Below are positions 17,765 to 26,494 of a DNA stretch of 58,549 bases, one piece after another (within the stretch, counting starts at the first letter, position 1; each line of letters starts with the position of its first letter). Position numbers and translations under genes: made by a program. The stretch is from an uncultured Acetobacteraceae bacterium (GTDB taxonomy: Bacteria; Pseudomonadota; Alphaproteobacteria; Acetobacterales; Acetobacteraceae), in NCBI GenBank assembly GCA_937873175.1, contig CALMVT010000280.1, positions 1 to 58,549 of the forward strand. Direction: 5' to 3'. A model generated the notes under the pieces. That model did not search any database. It saw nothing but the letters and a program-made list of their open reading frames with translations, and was not told where the DNA came from.

Positions 17765-18606
17765 GCGTCTTTCCGTTAGTTGTCTTGAATGCGGGCGCAA
17801 AGCCCTTCCCGGCCTTTGGCCTGAAACGTGCCCGTTGTTTAAGCAACCGGGAGAACGCCAGGACGCAATCAAGCCGCATGATCGCCCTTGCGAAGCCAAG
17901 CCACCCCAACCTAAATGCGACCAAGGAGATGTGGCACGACATGGCATCGTGCAAAGGGCTGCCCGGCTTTTGATCTGAAGCAGACGTGATTGGGAAGTCC
18001 GCGCGGTCAAGCTTCCGAGGACCCCTGCCGCGTCGTCATCCATGACCATGATCTCGATGTGGTCCTTGCTCGGCGCCCGTGCCGACACGGCCGCACGTCC
18101 GATCAGGTGGGCGCGGTTGCAGGCGGAAATGAAATTGCTGGAAAGCGGCACCGTGTATCTGGCGAAAAGGAACAGCGGTCCAAATGGTGGTTCCTGATTT
18201 CAGCTCAGCGAAACGACCGCGTTGCAAGCGCGAGCAGACATTACGGTATGGCGTTGCCTCCAAAACTCTGCTCTTGAATTCGCCGGAGGGAGTATTCCGT
18301 CAGCTCGGTGGTTGCCGCCATAGGCAATAAGGATGGGAAACGGCCTAAGCATCCGGCAGGAGATGGCCCATGTTTCCGTCACCGTCCCCATGCGCGACCG
18401 AACCGGCACATCGCACGAAAGCTTGATGCCTGCCGCTTGCGCGATACGGCATCGGGTGATGCCCAGGCAGGTTCCTCCAAGGATGCAAACAGCGTTTAAG
18501 ACGTATCTGGCGCGACGCCGATCCAATCGGGCTTCGGCCCTGCACGCCACGCTGACGTTCCACGACGCCTTGCGCGGACGTGGCGAGCATCGCCGCCGAC
18601 CCAGTG
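17765..18606. other. Non-coding stretch with lower GC and a GT2 relic
   Basis: No intact gene is visible in these 842 bp. Base composition is visibly less GC-rich than the flanks, and open frames are short without family motifs. The only recognisable content is the GT2 fossil listed at 18020-18151 (minus strand). The stretch separates the EPS locus from the cysteine-rich/PIG-L genes and probably represents decayed former EPS coding DNA. Confidence 0.5.
18020..18151 (-). pseudogene. Fossil N-terminus of a GT2 glycosyltransferase
   Basis: Translated on the minus strand, the piece ISACNRAHLIGRAAVSAR followed by DHIEIMVMDDDA aligns without gaps to the standard GT2 opening (IPAYNRAHLIGRA..S...., then DIEIIVVDDGS). 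The distance from the GRA motif to the DD motif is unchanged, but key positions are altered: AYN became ACN and DDGS became DDDA. No continuing GT2 domain follows in any frame. This is best read as the remnant of a duplicated or deleted glycosyltransferase just upstream of the intact GT2 gene. Confidence 0.55.
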
Positions 18607-18957
18607 TTACTCCTGCTCAGTCTCGGTTTGGGGAGGAGCGTTGTATGCGTCCAGCGCCGCCTGGCAGTTCTTCGACAGGTTTATGTAGAACTGTGCAAGG
18701 CAGGCCGCCGCGATGGGCGGCGCGGGATCATTCCCGACGCAATGAGCACGGTAGTCGGTTCGGCACGCCGACTTCAGCGCCGTTCCCGTATTGCGCCCCT
18801 CGCTGTCCTGCGCCCAGGCTGCCGCCGGGCTGCATGCGATCAGGGCCGAGATGCCGGCCACCCAGAATCCGGGCAGGCCGGCGCCCCGCCTACTCGGCCG
18901 CCGCCAGGTTTGCGGACCGGCGGGATGCGAACTCTCGGGCACGTTGGTTTTCGGCAA
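18607..18957 (-). CDS. Small secreted cysteine-rich-repeat protein
   Basis: The frame encodes up to 116 residues: an unusually long basic N-terminus, a hydrophobic signal core (VAGISALIACSPAAAWAQ) and a short mature part. The mature part contains the spacing ACRTDYRAHC...PPIAAACLAQF...NCQAAL, the pattern of the cysteine-rich repeat family of small periplasmic proteins in Proteobacteria. Four cysteines are present in the mature region. The function of the family is unknown. The ATG at 18957 lies inside the 3' end of the PIG-L gene (68-nt overlap). A GTG at 18861 would remove the overlap but also the basic n-region, so the start is uncertain. Confidence 0.6.
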   Translation of the reverse strand: MPKTNVPESSHPAGPQTWRRPSRRGAGLPGFWVAGISALIACSPAAAWAQDSEGRNTGTALKSACRTDYRAHCVGNDPAPPIAAACLAQFYINLSKNCQAALDAYNAPPQTETEQE

Positions 18958-19723
18958 TGAAAAACTCCTTTGGCGTGATCATTGTTGCGAGTTGGGCGTC
19001 GGACAGCGTGAAGCCCAGGGGATCGTCGGCGATCAACGGCGTGGTCTGCGACCGGTGCTTGAGCACGGCCGCGCGCTTGGCGGCGACATGCGGGCCGATG
19101 TCAATCGAAAACCCGTTCCAGCGCAAGTTCGGCATAAGCGTCCGGCCCGACAGCATCCAGGCCCAGACGGGGTAGGAGAACAGGGAGGCTTGGGCTACAC
19201 GCGCCGCCGCTGCCGCGTAGCGGTGAGCCGCGACGTGATCGGGATGGGTGTCGTAATCCCAGCTCGTGAAGATCGTCTCGGCTGCTATGTCCCGGGCCAG
19301 CGCCGCAAGGCTCCGCCCGGCGGCCTTTGCCGCCGCGCCGCGTTGGGGAGCGCGGCCGTCTGGGAGGCCCAGGAAGCTGACGCGCTCAGGCGGCATGCCC
19401 AGCACCGCGACCGCTTCAAGCGTCTCGCCCCGGCGAAGCTGCCGCAGCAGCTCAGGTCGGTGCGTTTGGGACCCGGAATGCGACCCGGCGCCGTCCGTCA
19501 CCACGGCGACGTGCACCACCTCTCCAAGCCGTGCCGCCTCGGCAATCAACCCGCCGCATCCCAAGCTTTCATCGTCGGGATGCGGCGCGACGACGAGCGC
19601 CGGCCGGCCACGGAGCACGTCGCGGAGGCTAGCCTCCGGCAGCGCCCGGACCCGCGCAAGGGAGGTCGAAGCCAGGCATGGCCCGTGCCGGACGCATCGG
19701 GCAAAGCGCTGCCACCGCCTCAT
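18890..19723 (-). CDS. PIG-L family N-deacetylase
   Basis: This 277-residue protein has the PIG-L/LmbE zinc-site motif VVAPHPDDESLGCGG near residue 45 and the third metal-ligand region TSWDYDTHPDHVAAHR near residue 150. These enzymes remove acetyl groups from N-acetylglucosamine-type sugars attached to lipids or small molecules, using zinc. It is probably cytoplasmic, as no clear signal peptide is seen. Its position beside the EPS locus suggests deacetylation of a polysaccharide or lipid-linked precursor, though LmbE enzymes also act on unrelated substrates. It is followed by the cysteine-rich gene, which overlaps its 3' end. Confidence 0.88.
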   Translation of the reverse strand: MRRWQRFARCVRHGPCLASTSLARVRALPEASLRDVLRGRPALVVAPHPDDESLGCGGLIAEAARLGEVVHVAVVTDGAGSHSGSQTHRPELLRQLRRGETLEAVAVLGMPPERVSFLGLPDGRAPQRGAAAKAAGRSLAALARDIAAETIFTSWDYDTHPDHVAAHRYAAAAARVAQASLFSYPVWAWMLSGRTLMPNLRWNGFSIDIGPHVAAKRAAVLKHRSQTTPLIADDPLGFTLSDAQLATMITPKEFFIAENQRAREFASRRSANLAAAE

Positions 19724-19947
19724 TCCATTCTTCCCATGGATCGAGGCATCCCCCCAGTTCCTGCGAGGCAGCCAGAATGGACAGCGCCTGAAAAATGCCA
19801 GAAAGGATTCGTAAAGCCGCCTAGTCGCGATACTTTGAGAGCCGGATCGACGCGGGAGACGATATGTCTCGCTATTGTTTGCAAAACGTTATATTTGTGA
19901 CGCCTGTTGAGGCGGTGGAGGGTCGATTGAAGGCTTGGGGATTGAGG

Positions 19948-20664
19948 ATGCGCGGACTCCGCGGTGTGATGCTTGCGGCGTGCCTCGTGCCGCTGTGCGC
20001 CTTTGCGCAGGCCGCGCATGCGGAGGGGCGCGTCGGCGACCTTTGCCAGGTGGCGATTGCCGGGCACGCCCCGGCAACGCGCCTGCCTCCGAACCTGCTC
20101 ACCGCGATTGGCCGGGTCGAGAGCGGCCGCCTCGATCCGCGGGACGGCAACGTCAAGGCGTGGCCGTGGAGCATCAATGCCGAGGGGCGCGGCTACGTGT
20201 TCAACACCAAGGCCGAGGCGATTGCCGCCGTGGTCGCTCTCCGCGCCCGCAACGTCCAGTCGGTCGATGTGGGCTGCATGCAGGTCAACCTGATGCACCA
20301 TCCCGCAGCCTTCGCATCGTTGGAAGAAGCGTTCGATCCGGCAGCCAACGTACGTTACGCAGCCAAGTTCCTCGGGCAATTGTTTGCCGAAAGCGGGGAT
20401 TGGAACACTGCCGCCGCCCATTACCATTCCAAGACCCCCGATCTCGCCCTGGCCTACCAGCGCAAAGTGCTGGCCCAGCTTCCCGGCGCCGCCCGCGTCC
20501 AGGCTGTCTCTGCCGAGCAGCTTTCGCTGACCAATGCCTGGGCCTCGACGCTCGGCCCGTCCCAGGCGGCCACGCCGCGTCAAGGCTCCCGGGTGTTGGA
20601 AGCGCAATGGGGGACGCCGCGGCCGGCGCAGCCGCGTGTGATCCTGCTCGCCAGCCGCCGGTGA
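19948..20664 (+). CDS. Lytic transglycosylase (SLT domain)
   Basis: After a signal peptide (VMLAACLVPLCAFAQAAHA), the 238-residue protein shows an SLT-type fold. The catalytic glutamate lies in LLTAIGRVESGRLDP. The substrate-groove segments AWPWSINAEGRGY and SVDVGCMQVNLMHHP follow, and then the helix NVRYAAKFLGQLF. Such enzymes cleave peptidoglycan with formation of 1,6-anhydro-MurNAc in the periplasm, often to let large secretion machines pass the wall. The start at 19948 was chosen for its signal peptide and the preceding TTGAGG. The frame is open back to 19864. The gene is convergent with the ExeA-like gene and may serve EPS or protein secretion. Confidence 0.85.
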   Translation: MRGLRGVMLAACLVPLCAFAQAAHAEGRVGDLCQVAIAGHAPATRLPPNLLTAIGRVESGRLDPRDGNVKAWPWSINAEGRGYVFNTKAEAIAAVVALRARNVQSVDVGCMQVNLMHHPAAFASLEEAFDPAANVRYAAKFLGQLFAESGDWNTAAAHYHSKTPDLALAYQRKVLAQLPGAARVQAVSAEQLSLTNAWASTLGPSQAATPRQGSRVLEAQWGTPRPAQPRVILLASRR

Positions 20665-20722
20665 CCGCCGCGGCCGGCAGGCCCGGGTCATGGATGCTGG
20701 AGGGCAGCAACGCCCGCCGCCG

Positions 20723-21922
20723 TCAGGGCGGCGTTCCGGGAGTGGCCGCAAGGGTGCCGTAGTTCCAGCGAAGATACTCGTTGAATAAGCGTGACCGCTC
20801 GTTCTCGCTCAGCTTCTTCGAGCCCCATTCCGTTTGGGCCAGAAAGCGGTCGAACTCGCCGCGAAGCCGGGCCAACTGCTCGTTGCTCGGCAACGCTGGG
20901 CGCTCCGGCGGCGGCGCTGTTACCTCGGGTTCGCGGGTGGGCGGCGTAGTCTGGGGCGTCGCTGGCAAAGCCGCCACGTCAGGCTCGCGGCTGGGTGGCG
21001 GAGGGAGCGCCGGCGCCGCTACCGCATCGGGTTCGCGGCTCGGCGACCGCATAGGGGGCGGTGCCGTTGCCACGTCAGGTCTGAGGCTGGGCGGCGCAGG
21101 CGCTGGTTCCGGCTCGGCAGCTTGCTGTGGCAAGGCCGGCGCGGAAGGCAGTTGCGCGTCCCCTGGCAGGGCTTGAGCCGGCGACGACGGCTCAATCTGC
21201 GCGGGGGGAGCCGGGGCGATCAGAGCCTGGATACGCGGCCGCGCCGTATCATACCAACCCATCCCAAGGGTTGCGGCGACCACGCCCAGCATCAGCGCCC
21301 CCACTGCGGCGAACACCCACCGCCGACGGCTGGCAGCGGCCACGGCGGGCTGCTTTGCGACCGTTCCGCCAGGCTCCACGTGCCTCGGCATGGCCGCGCT
21401 GAGTTCCGGACCGGCAAGCGGCGCCTGAACCCGGATCACTGGTCCGAGCCGGTCGCGAAGCGGGGTCAGTTCGTCCCGGTCGATCAGGGGGAGAAACTTC
21501 GGATGCCCGGCGAACACCAACTGCAGCCGGGGCGTCCGGGTGCCGAACACCGTGAGCGCCACCTGCAGAAAGGCGAGCGTCGGCGGCGGCAAGAGTTCGG
21601 CCTGTTCCAAGACGAGGGCAACCTGGTTTTCCCCATGGGCGCGCGTCGCGAGCGCCCGGACAATCAGTTCGTCATCATCGGCCCGCGGTCCGCTGCGATG
21701 GTTGGCGCCGATCTCCTCGACGATCCGCGACAGGGTCAGCGCCGTGCCGGGCAACCCGCGAACCCGCACCACGCGAATGCAGTCCCCAGGCAGCACGGCG
21801 AGGCACCCATCGACGGCGACCGACACGGCCTGCGCGCTCGTGCCGAGCAAGGCCACGACCGGTTTCGCTTGCCGAACCGCGTCCGCGAGTTGAGCCACCG
21901 GATCACCCGGGCGCTGGCTCAT
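20723..21922 (-). CDS. ExeA-like membrane protein with degenerate ATPase motifs and REP repeats
   Basis: The N-terminal 170 residues follow the pattern of ExeA/AAA_22 domains, but the P-loop position reads VVALLGTSAQAVSVAVDG, with no GKS/T. The Walker B position reads VALVLEQAELLPPP, with Gln where the usual DEAQ acid would be. One TM helix follows (about residues 200-222, WVFAAVGALMLGVVAATLG). A long proline-rich segment then contains four copies of an S/T-R-E-P-D/E-x-V unit, and a basic/acidic C-terminal domain (about 350-399) follows. It is probably a membrane-anchored structural partner of a secretion machine rather than an active ATPase. The start at 21922 (ATG) is preferred over the GTG at 21949. 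Confidence 0.6.
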   Translation of the reverse strand: MSQRPGDPVAQLADAVRQAKPVVALLGTSAQAVSVAVDGCLAVLPGDCIRVVRVRGLPGTALTLSRIVEEIGANHRSGPRADDDELIVRALATRAHGENQVALVLEQAELLPPPTLAFLQVALTVFGTRTPRLQLVFAGHPKFLPLIDRDELTPLRDRLGPVIRVQAPLAGPELSAAMPRHVEPGGTVAKQPAVAAASRRRWVFAAVGALMLGVVAATLGMGWYDTARPRIQALIAPAPPAQIEPSSPAQALPGDAQLPSAPALPQQAAEPEPAPAPPSLRPDVATAPPPMRSPSREPDAVAAPALPPPPSREPDVAALPATPQTTPPTREPEVTAPPPERPALPSNEQLARLRGEFDRFLAQTEWGSKKLSENERSRLFNEYLRWNYGTLAATPGTPP

Positions 21923-22637
21923 GGCCTGGCCGCTAGGTTTTGCACGCACAAAAGAGATCGCCGCCTCCTGTGGCTGGCCCGCCTATCCCGAGATGCCGTC
22001 GCATGCACGCGCATGCCGAAATCATGAACGCCTGCAGCCGATAGGCAACCATCTAATGGTCATTATCTTGGGTGCCCTGCCATTCCACAAAGGCCCGGAA
22101 CAATCTCTCCTTCTCGTCGGCCTCCGTCACCGCGAGGGCGACCGGCGCCACGACGCGTGCCGTGCGGCCATGGGATTGGACGATCCGTTGCGGCCGGGTT
22201 CTCTGCGCAGACAAAGCCGGGCCATGCCCGGCACGGGACGGGGTGCCGATGCAAGCTGGAAGCGACAACAGCAACGAACATGACCCCAGCCTGGTTGTCG
22301 CATGGAAGCATGCCCACGGGTTCGCCAATCTTATGGACGTCCTTGCTGCGCAGAGCCGGGCCGAGCATGCTGCTTGCGTCAAGCCGACAGGTAGGCGATG
22401 GCGAACTGCATGGGACCATGGGCGCATCGACCGGGCACGCAGCAGGAACAATGCATTTAAATTGATCTTTGAGCCATAGGCTGAGACTCAACATGCGGCC
22501 GCAGCTGCATCGTAATCAAGAGCTACGGTTGCAGACGGGCAGCAGCTCTTCCATTCGTGATCAGCAACCAACATTCAGGCTGAACCTCGCCGCACGGCGC
22601 CGCGCCGGCAAACATTCCCCTTGCCGCCGCCCAAATT
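21923..22637. other. Gene-poor stretch, nothing convincing
   Basis: This is about 0.7 kb with reduced GC content and several short overlapping open frames on both strands. A 76-codon plus-strand frame at 22252-22479 and a minus-strand frame ending near 22053 have passable amino-acid composition. Neither has a ribosome-binding site, domain motif or signal peptide that I trust. Confidence 0.4.
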
Positions 22638-23978
22638 TCACCGCCGGGCTTCGTTCCCGCTTCCGGCGCCCCCTGTCACCCTCCATACGGTGTTGCCCAC
22701 ATCGTCGGCAACCAGCAACGCCCCGTTCCGGTCCATGGCGACGCCCACCGGGCGCCCCTGCGCCTCGCCCGATGCGTTCAGGAAGCCGGTCAGGATCTCC
22801 ATCGGCTCGCCCGCCGGCCGGCCCTCCGCAAAGGGCACGAAGATCACGCGGTAGCCGCTTGGCGGGTTGCGGTTCCAGGAGCCGTGCTGGCCCACGAACG
22901 CCCCCTGCGTCAGCGCAGCCGGCAGGCTGCCCGCCTCCGAGAACGCGAGGCCCAGCGACGCCGTGTGCGCGCCGAGGGCATAGTCGGGCACGGCGGCGCG
23001 GGCCACCATCTCGGGATGGGCCGGCGCCCGTTCGTCCACATGCTGCCCGTAGTAGCTGAACGGCCAGCCGTAGAACGCGCCGTCCCGCACCGCCGTCATG
23101 TAGTCCGGCACCAGGTCGCTGCCGATCTCGTCGCGCTCGTTCACCGCAACCCACAGCGCGTCGGTTTGCGGCTGCCAGGCCATGCCCACGGGATTGCGCA
23201 GGCCGCCGGCGAATACCCGGTGCGCCCCGGTGGCCGCATCGACCTGCCACACCGCGGCCCGCCCCTCCTCCGCCGACAGGCCGTTCTCCGCCACGTTGCT
23301 GTTGGAGCCGACGCTGACATACAGCGTCCAGCCATCCGCGCTCGCCACCACGTTCTTGGTCCAGTGGTGGTTGATGGGGCCGCCGGGCAGGTCACAGATC
23401 TTGGTGCCCGGCGCCGTGATCTCCGTTTGCCCCAGCCCGTAGGGGAACCGCAGCAGCGCGTCGGTGTCGGCCACGTAAAGGTTGTCTCCGGCCAGCGCCA
23501 TGCCGAACGGCGAGTTCAGGCCCTTGAGGAAGACGTGGCGCTCCACTCCGCCATGGCCGTCGTCGCGCAGCAGGGTGATGCGGTTGGCGCTCGGCGTGGA
23601 TGCGCCGGCTTTCGAGAACAGTGTCCGCTGCACCAAGCCGCGGATGCCCTTCCCATCGTCGGGCCGCTTTGGCGCGTTGGTTTCGGCCACCAGGATGTCG
23701 TTGTTCGGCAACACCGCGAGCCAACGCGGATGGTCCAGCCCCTGCGCCAGGGCCGAAACGCGCAGGCCCGGCGCCGGCACCGGCGCAGCGCCCGCCGCCC
23801 AGCCCCTGGCCGTGGCGATTTTGACGGTCGGCACCAGGGTAGAATGAGGAGGCGGCAGGGCCGGGCTTGGTCCGACGCCCGCTTGCAGCGGCAGGGTCGC
23901 ACGCTCGCCGCAGGCCGAAACAGCGCCCGCGACGGCGAGGATTGTGGCACCAGCGATGACAAGCGTGCGTGGGCGCAT
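22638..23978 (-). CDS. PQQ-type sorbosone dehydrogenase-like lipoprotein
   Basis: This 446-residue precursor starts [19 protein letters not shown] and has a lipobox ending in Cys (residue about 23), so it is anchored in the periplasm. The mature part is a six-bladed beta-propeller of the soluble glucose/sorbosone dehydrogenase type: [20 protein letters not shown] at the first blade, then [35 protein letters not shown] and [10 protein letters not shown] near the end. Members use PQQ or a related quinone to oxidise aldoses or sorbosone in the periplasm, and they are abundant in acetic acid bacteria. The natural substrate here is not deducible. The start was placed at the ATG before the signal peptide. 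An open extension to 24206 lacks coding character. Confidence 0.85.
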   Translation of the reverse strand: MRPRTLVIAGATILAVAGAVSACGERATLPLQAGVGPSPALPPPHSTLVPTVKIATARGWAAGAAPVPAPGLRVSALAQGLDHPRWLAVLPNNDILVAETNAPKRPDDGKGIRGLVQRTLFSKAGASTPSANRITLLRDDGHGGVERHVFLKGLNSPFGMALAGDNLYVADTDALLRFPYGLGQTEITAPGTKICDLPGGPINHHWTKNVVASADGWTLYVSVGSNSNVAENGLSAEEGRAAVWQVDAATGAHRVFAGGLRNPVGMAWQPQTDALWVAVNERDEIGSDLVPDYMTAVRDGAFYGWPFSYYGQHVDERAPAHPEMVARAAVPDYALGAHTASLGLAFSEAGSLPAALTQGAFVGQHGSWNRNPPSGYRVIFVPFAEGRPAGEPMEILTGFLNASGEAQGRPVGVAMDRNGALLVADDVGNTVWRVTGGAGSGNEARR

Positions 23979-24171
23979 GGCTGAACCGATTTGTTGCCGC
24001 ACAAGGATATGATGCGCGCTGCCGGATCGGCAACGCCGTCCGCGGCAGCCGCGCCCGGGCGTCGCCTCCTGCACGACAGCGTGACCCAGGTCACAGCACC
24101 GCTCGCCAAACCGGCTCAGACTCTCATCGGCGCGGCAGAGCGCAGCGTCAACCCAGGCCAGGGAGACACCG

Positions 24172-25866
24172 ATGAGTGCGGGAATGAACAAGCTTGCGCC
24201 CAGCAATCATGGCAGCGGGGTGCGTGGCGACACGATGCGCCGCCGTTCCTCCATGTTCGAGGGCCGCTTCGGCCGCATGTTCCGCAACCTGCCGCCGGCT
24301 GCCTGGCCGGAGGACGCGCTGCACGCCCTGGGCGATGCGATGCTGGCGTCGCCGGAAGCGACGGACACCACGCCCCCGCTGCCCAAAGCCTCCCCGGAAA
24401 CGGACGCCATCCTGCAGGACGACGAGGAGAACAGCGGCATTTCCGCCGGCTACACCTACCTCGGCCAGTTCATCGACCATGACATCACCTTCGACCCGGC
24501 CTCCAGCCTGCAACAGCAGAACGACCCGGACGGGTTGGTGGACTTCCGCACGCCCCGGCTGGACCTGGACTCCGTGTATGGGGGAGGTCCCGATGACCAG
24601 CCCTACATGTATGATGGCAAGCGGTTCCGGCTCGGCCGGCCGCTGCTGGAACTGGACCAGCCCAGCCCCCGCCGCGACCTGCCGCGCTACGACGATCCCG
24701 AGGTCCCGTCCCGCGCCAAGCGGGCGCTGATCGGAGACCCGCGGAACGACGAGAACGTCATCGTTTCGCAACTGCACGCCACGGTGCTGCAATTCCACAA
24801 CCGCCTGGCCGACCTCAACCCGGGCCTTGCGTTTGCGGAGGTGCAGCAGCTTGTCCGCTGGCATTACCAATGGATCGTGGTCAACGACTTCCTGGTGCGC
24901 ATCTGCGGCGAGGAGGTGGTGGACGAAATCCTGCCCTATAGGCAGGCAGCCCGGCCTGCCTGGGAAAAGGAGCCGAGGCTGCGGTTCTACCGGCCCCGAT
25001 ACGATGCGTTCATGCCCATCGAATTCTCCGCCGCGGCCTACCGCTTCGGCCATTCCATGGTCCGGCCGATCTACCGCCTGAACACGGAGCTCCACGGCGG
25101 CGACAACCCGCTGCTGGCGACGCCGGATGAGATCGAGCGTGGCCTGCAAGGGCGGTTCTTCATCTTCGCAGGGGTCCAAACGCGCGGCCTCAACGGCTTC
25201 GGGGCATTCCCTCAGCAATGGGCCATCGATTGGAGCCTCTACTTCGACATTGACGGCTCCGGCGGACGGGGCGGCACCAGGCGCGTGCAACCGGCCTACA
25301 AGATCGACACGTCGCTGGTGAACCCGCTTGGCTTCCTGCCCGAGTTCTCGAAAACCGTCCCTGCCTCGCCGCCGCTGACCGTGGACCAGCTTCAGGCCAA
25401 GCCGGTTGACCCCGAGCGCAACCCCGCCAACCTGGCCGCCCGCAACCTGCTGCGCGGCATGGCCATGGAACTGCCGAGCGGACAGGCGGTCGCCGACGCG
25501 ATGGGGGTCCCGTGCGTCCCCGACGAGCAGCTTTTCATAGGCAAGGCCATTGTCGATGAGCTGACGAAAAGCCCCAAGCTCGTCGACATCGACCCGAGCT
25601 TCGCGGGTAGCGCGCCGCTCTGGTATTACGTGCTGGCGGAAGCGCAACACGAGTGGCTTGCCCGCGCCACCGGACCCGGCGGCAAGGGCGACGCGGAACC
25701 GGTCCGGCTTGGCGCGGTGGGCCGAAGGATCGTCGCCGAAACGCTGATCGGCCTGCTGGCCGCAGATGGGCGTTCTTACCTACGGCAGAATCCGAACTGG
25801 CAACCGGTGATCGCGGGGCAGCCGATCCGCACGATGGGCAGCCTGCTCAAGTTCGCGTCGGGCTGA
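24172..25866 (+). CDS. Animal-haem-peroxidase family protein
   Basis: This 564-residue protein belongs to the peroxidase-cyclooxygenase superfamily. The distal His lies in [16 protein letters not shown]. The following region [12 protein letters not shown] is typical of the bacterial branch. The proximal His lies in [19 protein letters not shown]. No signal peptide is evident, so it is cytoplasmic or exported by an unrecognised route. Such proteins use peroxide to oxidise halides or organic substrates, or act as dioxygenases. Bacterial members of this length are often genomic islands of secondary-metabolism or defence character, but their function here is unknown. The start follows AGGGAG. It is convergent with the ROK-type gene. 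Confidence 0.87.
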   Translation: MSAGMNKLAPSNHGSGVRGDTMRRRSSMFEGRFGRMFRNLPPAAWPEDALHALGDAMLASPEATDTTPPLPKASPETDAILQDDEENSGISAGYTYLGQFIDHDITFDPASSLQQQNDPDGLVDFRTPRLDLDSVYGGGPDDQPYMYDGKRFRLGRPLLELDQPSPRRDLPRYDDPEVPSRAKRALIGDPRNDENVIVSQLHATVLQFHNRLADLNPGLAFAEVQQLVRWHYQWIVVNDFLVRICGEEVVDEILPYRQAARPAWEKEPRLRFYRPRYDAFMPIEFSAAAYRFGHSMVRPIYRLNTELHGGDNPLLATPDEIERGLQGRFFIFAGVQTRGLNGFGAFPQQWAIDWSLYFDIDGSGGRGGTRRVQPAYKIDTSLVNPLGFLPEFSKTVPASPPLTVDQLQAKPVDPERNPANLAARNLLRGMAMELPSGQAVADAMGVPCVPDEQLFIGKAIVDELTKSPKLVDIDPSFAGSAPLWYYVLAEAQHEWLARATGPGGKGDAEPVRLGAVGRRIVAETLIGLLAADGRSYLRQNPNWQPVIAGQPIRTMGSLLKFASG

Positions 25867-25887
25867 CGGCTTCCAGCCGGCCCGGCG

Positions 25888-26487
25888 CTACTCGGCGCCG
25901 GACCAGTTGCTGAAGCGCGCGTTGCCCAGCCCGGTGCCGATGGTCATCACGCCCCAACGCTCCACGTCGCGCATGAACGGCACCTCGCTCAAGCCTTGCA
26001 CCACCACGTCGTTGTGCATCAGCACCACCGTTTCGTGCCCGCCGATACCCGGGATGGCGTCCCGCAGCAGTTGGGGCAGGTTGAAGCTCTTGTGCTCCCA
26101 ATCGCCGGGCAGGTTCTGCCCACCCTTCTTGATCGACCTGTCCTCCCGGATCAGGCCGGGACAGCCGAGGCCGATGAACGGCGCCAGGTTCAGCCCTTGC
26201 TTGCCCGCGCGCTTGATCAGGCCCTGCAGCATGCCGACCAAGCGCTCGACCGCCGCTTCCCGGTCGGGTTGGTCGTCGGCATGACGCCACAGCTCCGACA
26301 TCAGGACGCCTGCCTTTGACAGGTCGGGAGCTTTCCGCACGTTCAGCCCGACGATGCCGACCCGGATGTTGGAGCCGCCGATATCGACGGCCAGGATGCT
26401 GTCATGGCCCGAGAAGATCCATGACGGCGCCAGATGGATGCAGCCGATCAGCCCGGCCTCGTCGGGATGGTGCCGGATCGGCTGCAT
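25888..26487 (-). CDS. ROK-type sugar kinase, N-lobe half (downstream piece of split gene)
   Basis: This reading frame (199 codons) contains the first half of an ordinary ROK kinase. It has the phosphate-1 loop AVDIGGSNIRVGIVG, then GLGCPGLI, the catalytic-Asp segment VLMHNDVVVQGLSEV, and the phosphate-2 loop MTIGTGLGNA just before the stop. Before the DIGG motif it has PIRHHPDEAGLIGCIHLAP, which corresponds to the last helix of a ROK protein. The frame lacks a convincing start: the ATG at 26487 has no ribosome-binding site and lies 7 nt past the stop of the upstream piece. I read it as the C-terminal portion of one permuted, now frameshifted protein with 26495-26953. Substrate probably a hexose; polyphosphate or ATP donor unknown. 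Confidence 0.7.
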   Translation of the reverse strand: MQPIRHHPDEAGLIGCIHLAPSWIFSGHDSILAVDIGGSNIRVGIVGLNVRKAPDLSKAGVLMSELWRHADDQPDREAAVERLVGMLQGLIKRAGKQGLNLAPFIGLGCPGLIREDRSIKKGGQNLPGDWEHKSFNLPQLLRDAIPGIGGHETVVLMHNDVVVQGLSEVPFMRDVERWGVMTIGTGLGNARFSNWSGAE

Positions 26488-26494
26488 GGCGACC

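Noticed and set aside
16763-18151. One 462-codon GT2 protein starting at 18151
   Set aside because: The intact GT2 opening begins at 17764 with its own ribosome-binding site. The extra 129 codons include a degenerate second GT2 opening and low-quality sequence, which fits a fossil rather than a longer protein.
19720-20751. Minus-strand frame of about 340 codons opposite the lytic transglycosylase
   Set aside because: The plus strand encodes a signal peptide and SLT motifs, while the antisense has no recognisable content.
21923-22637. Possible small lipoprotein or 76-codon gene in the gap
   Set aside because: There is no ribosome-binding site, no clean signal peptide and no family pattern. 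Both strands give equally unremarkable frames.
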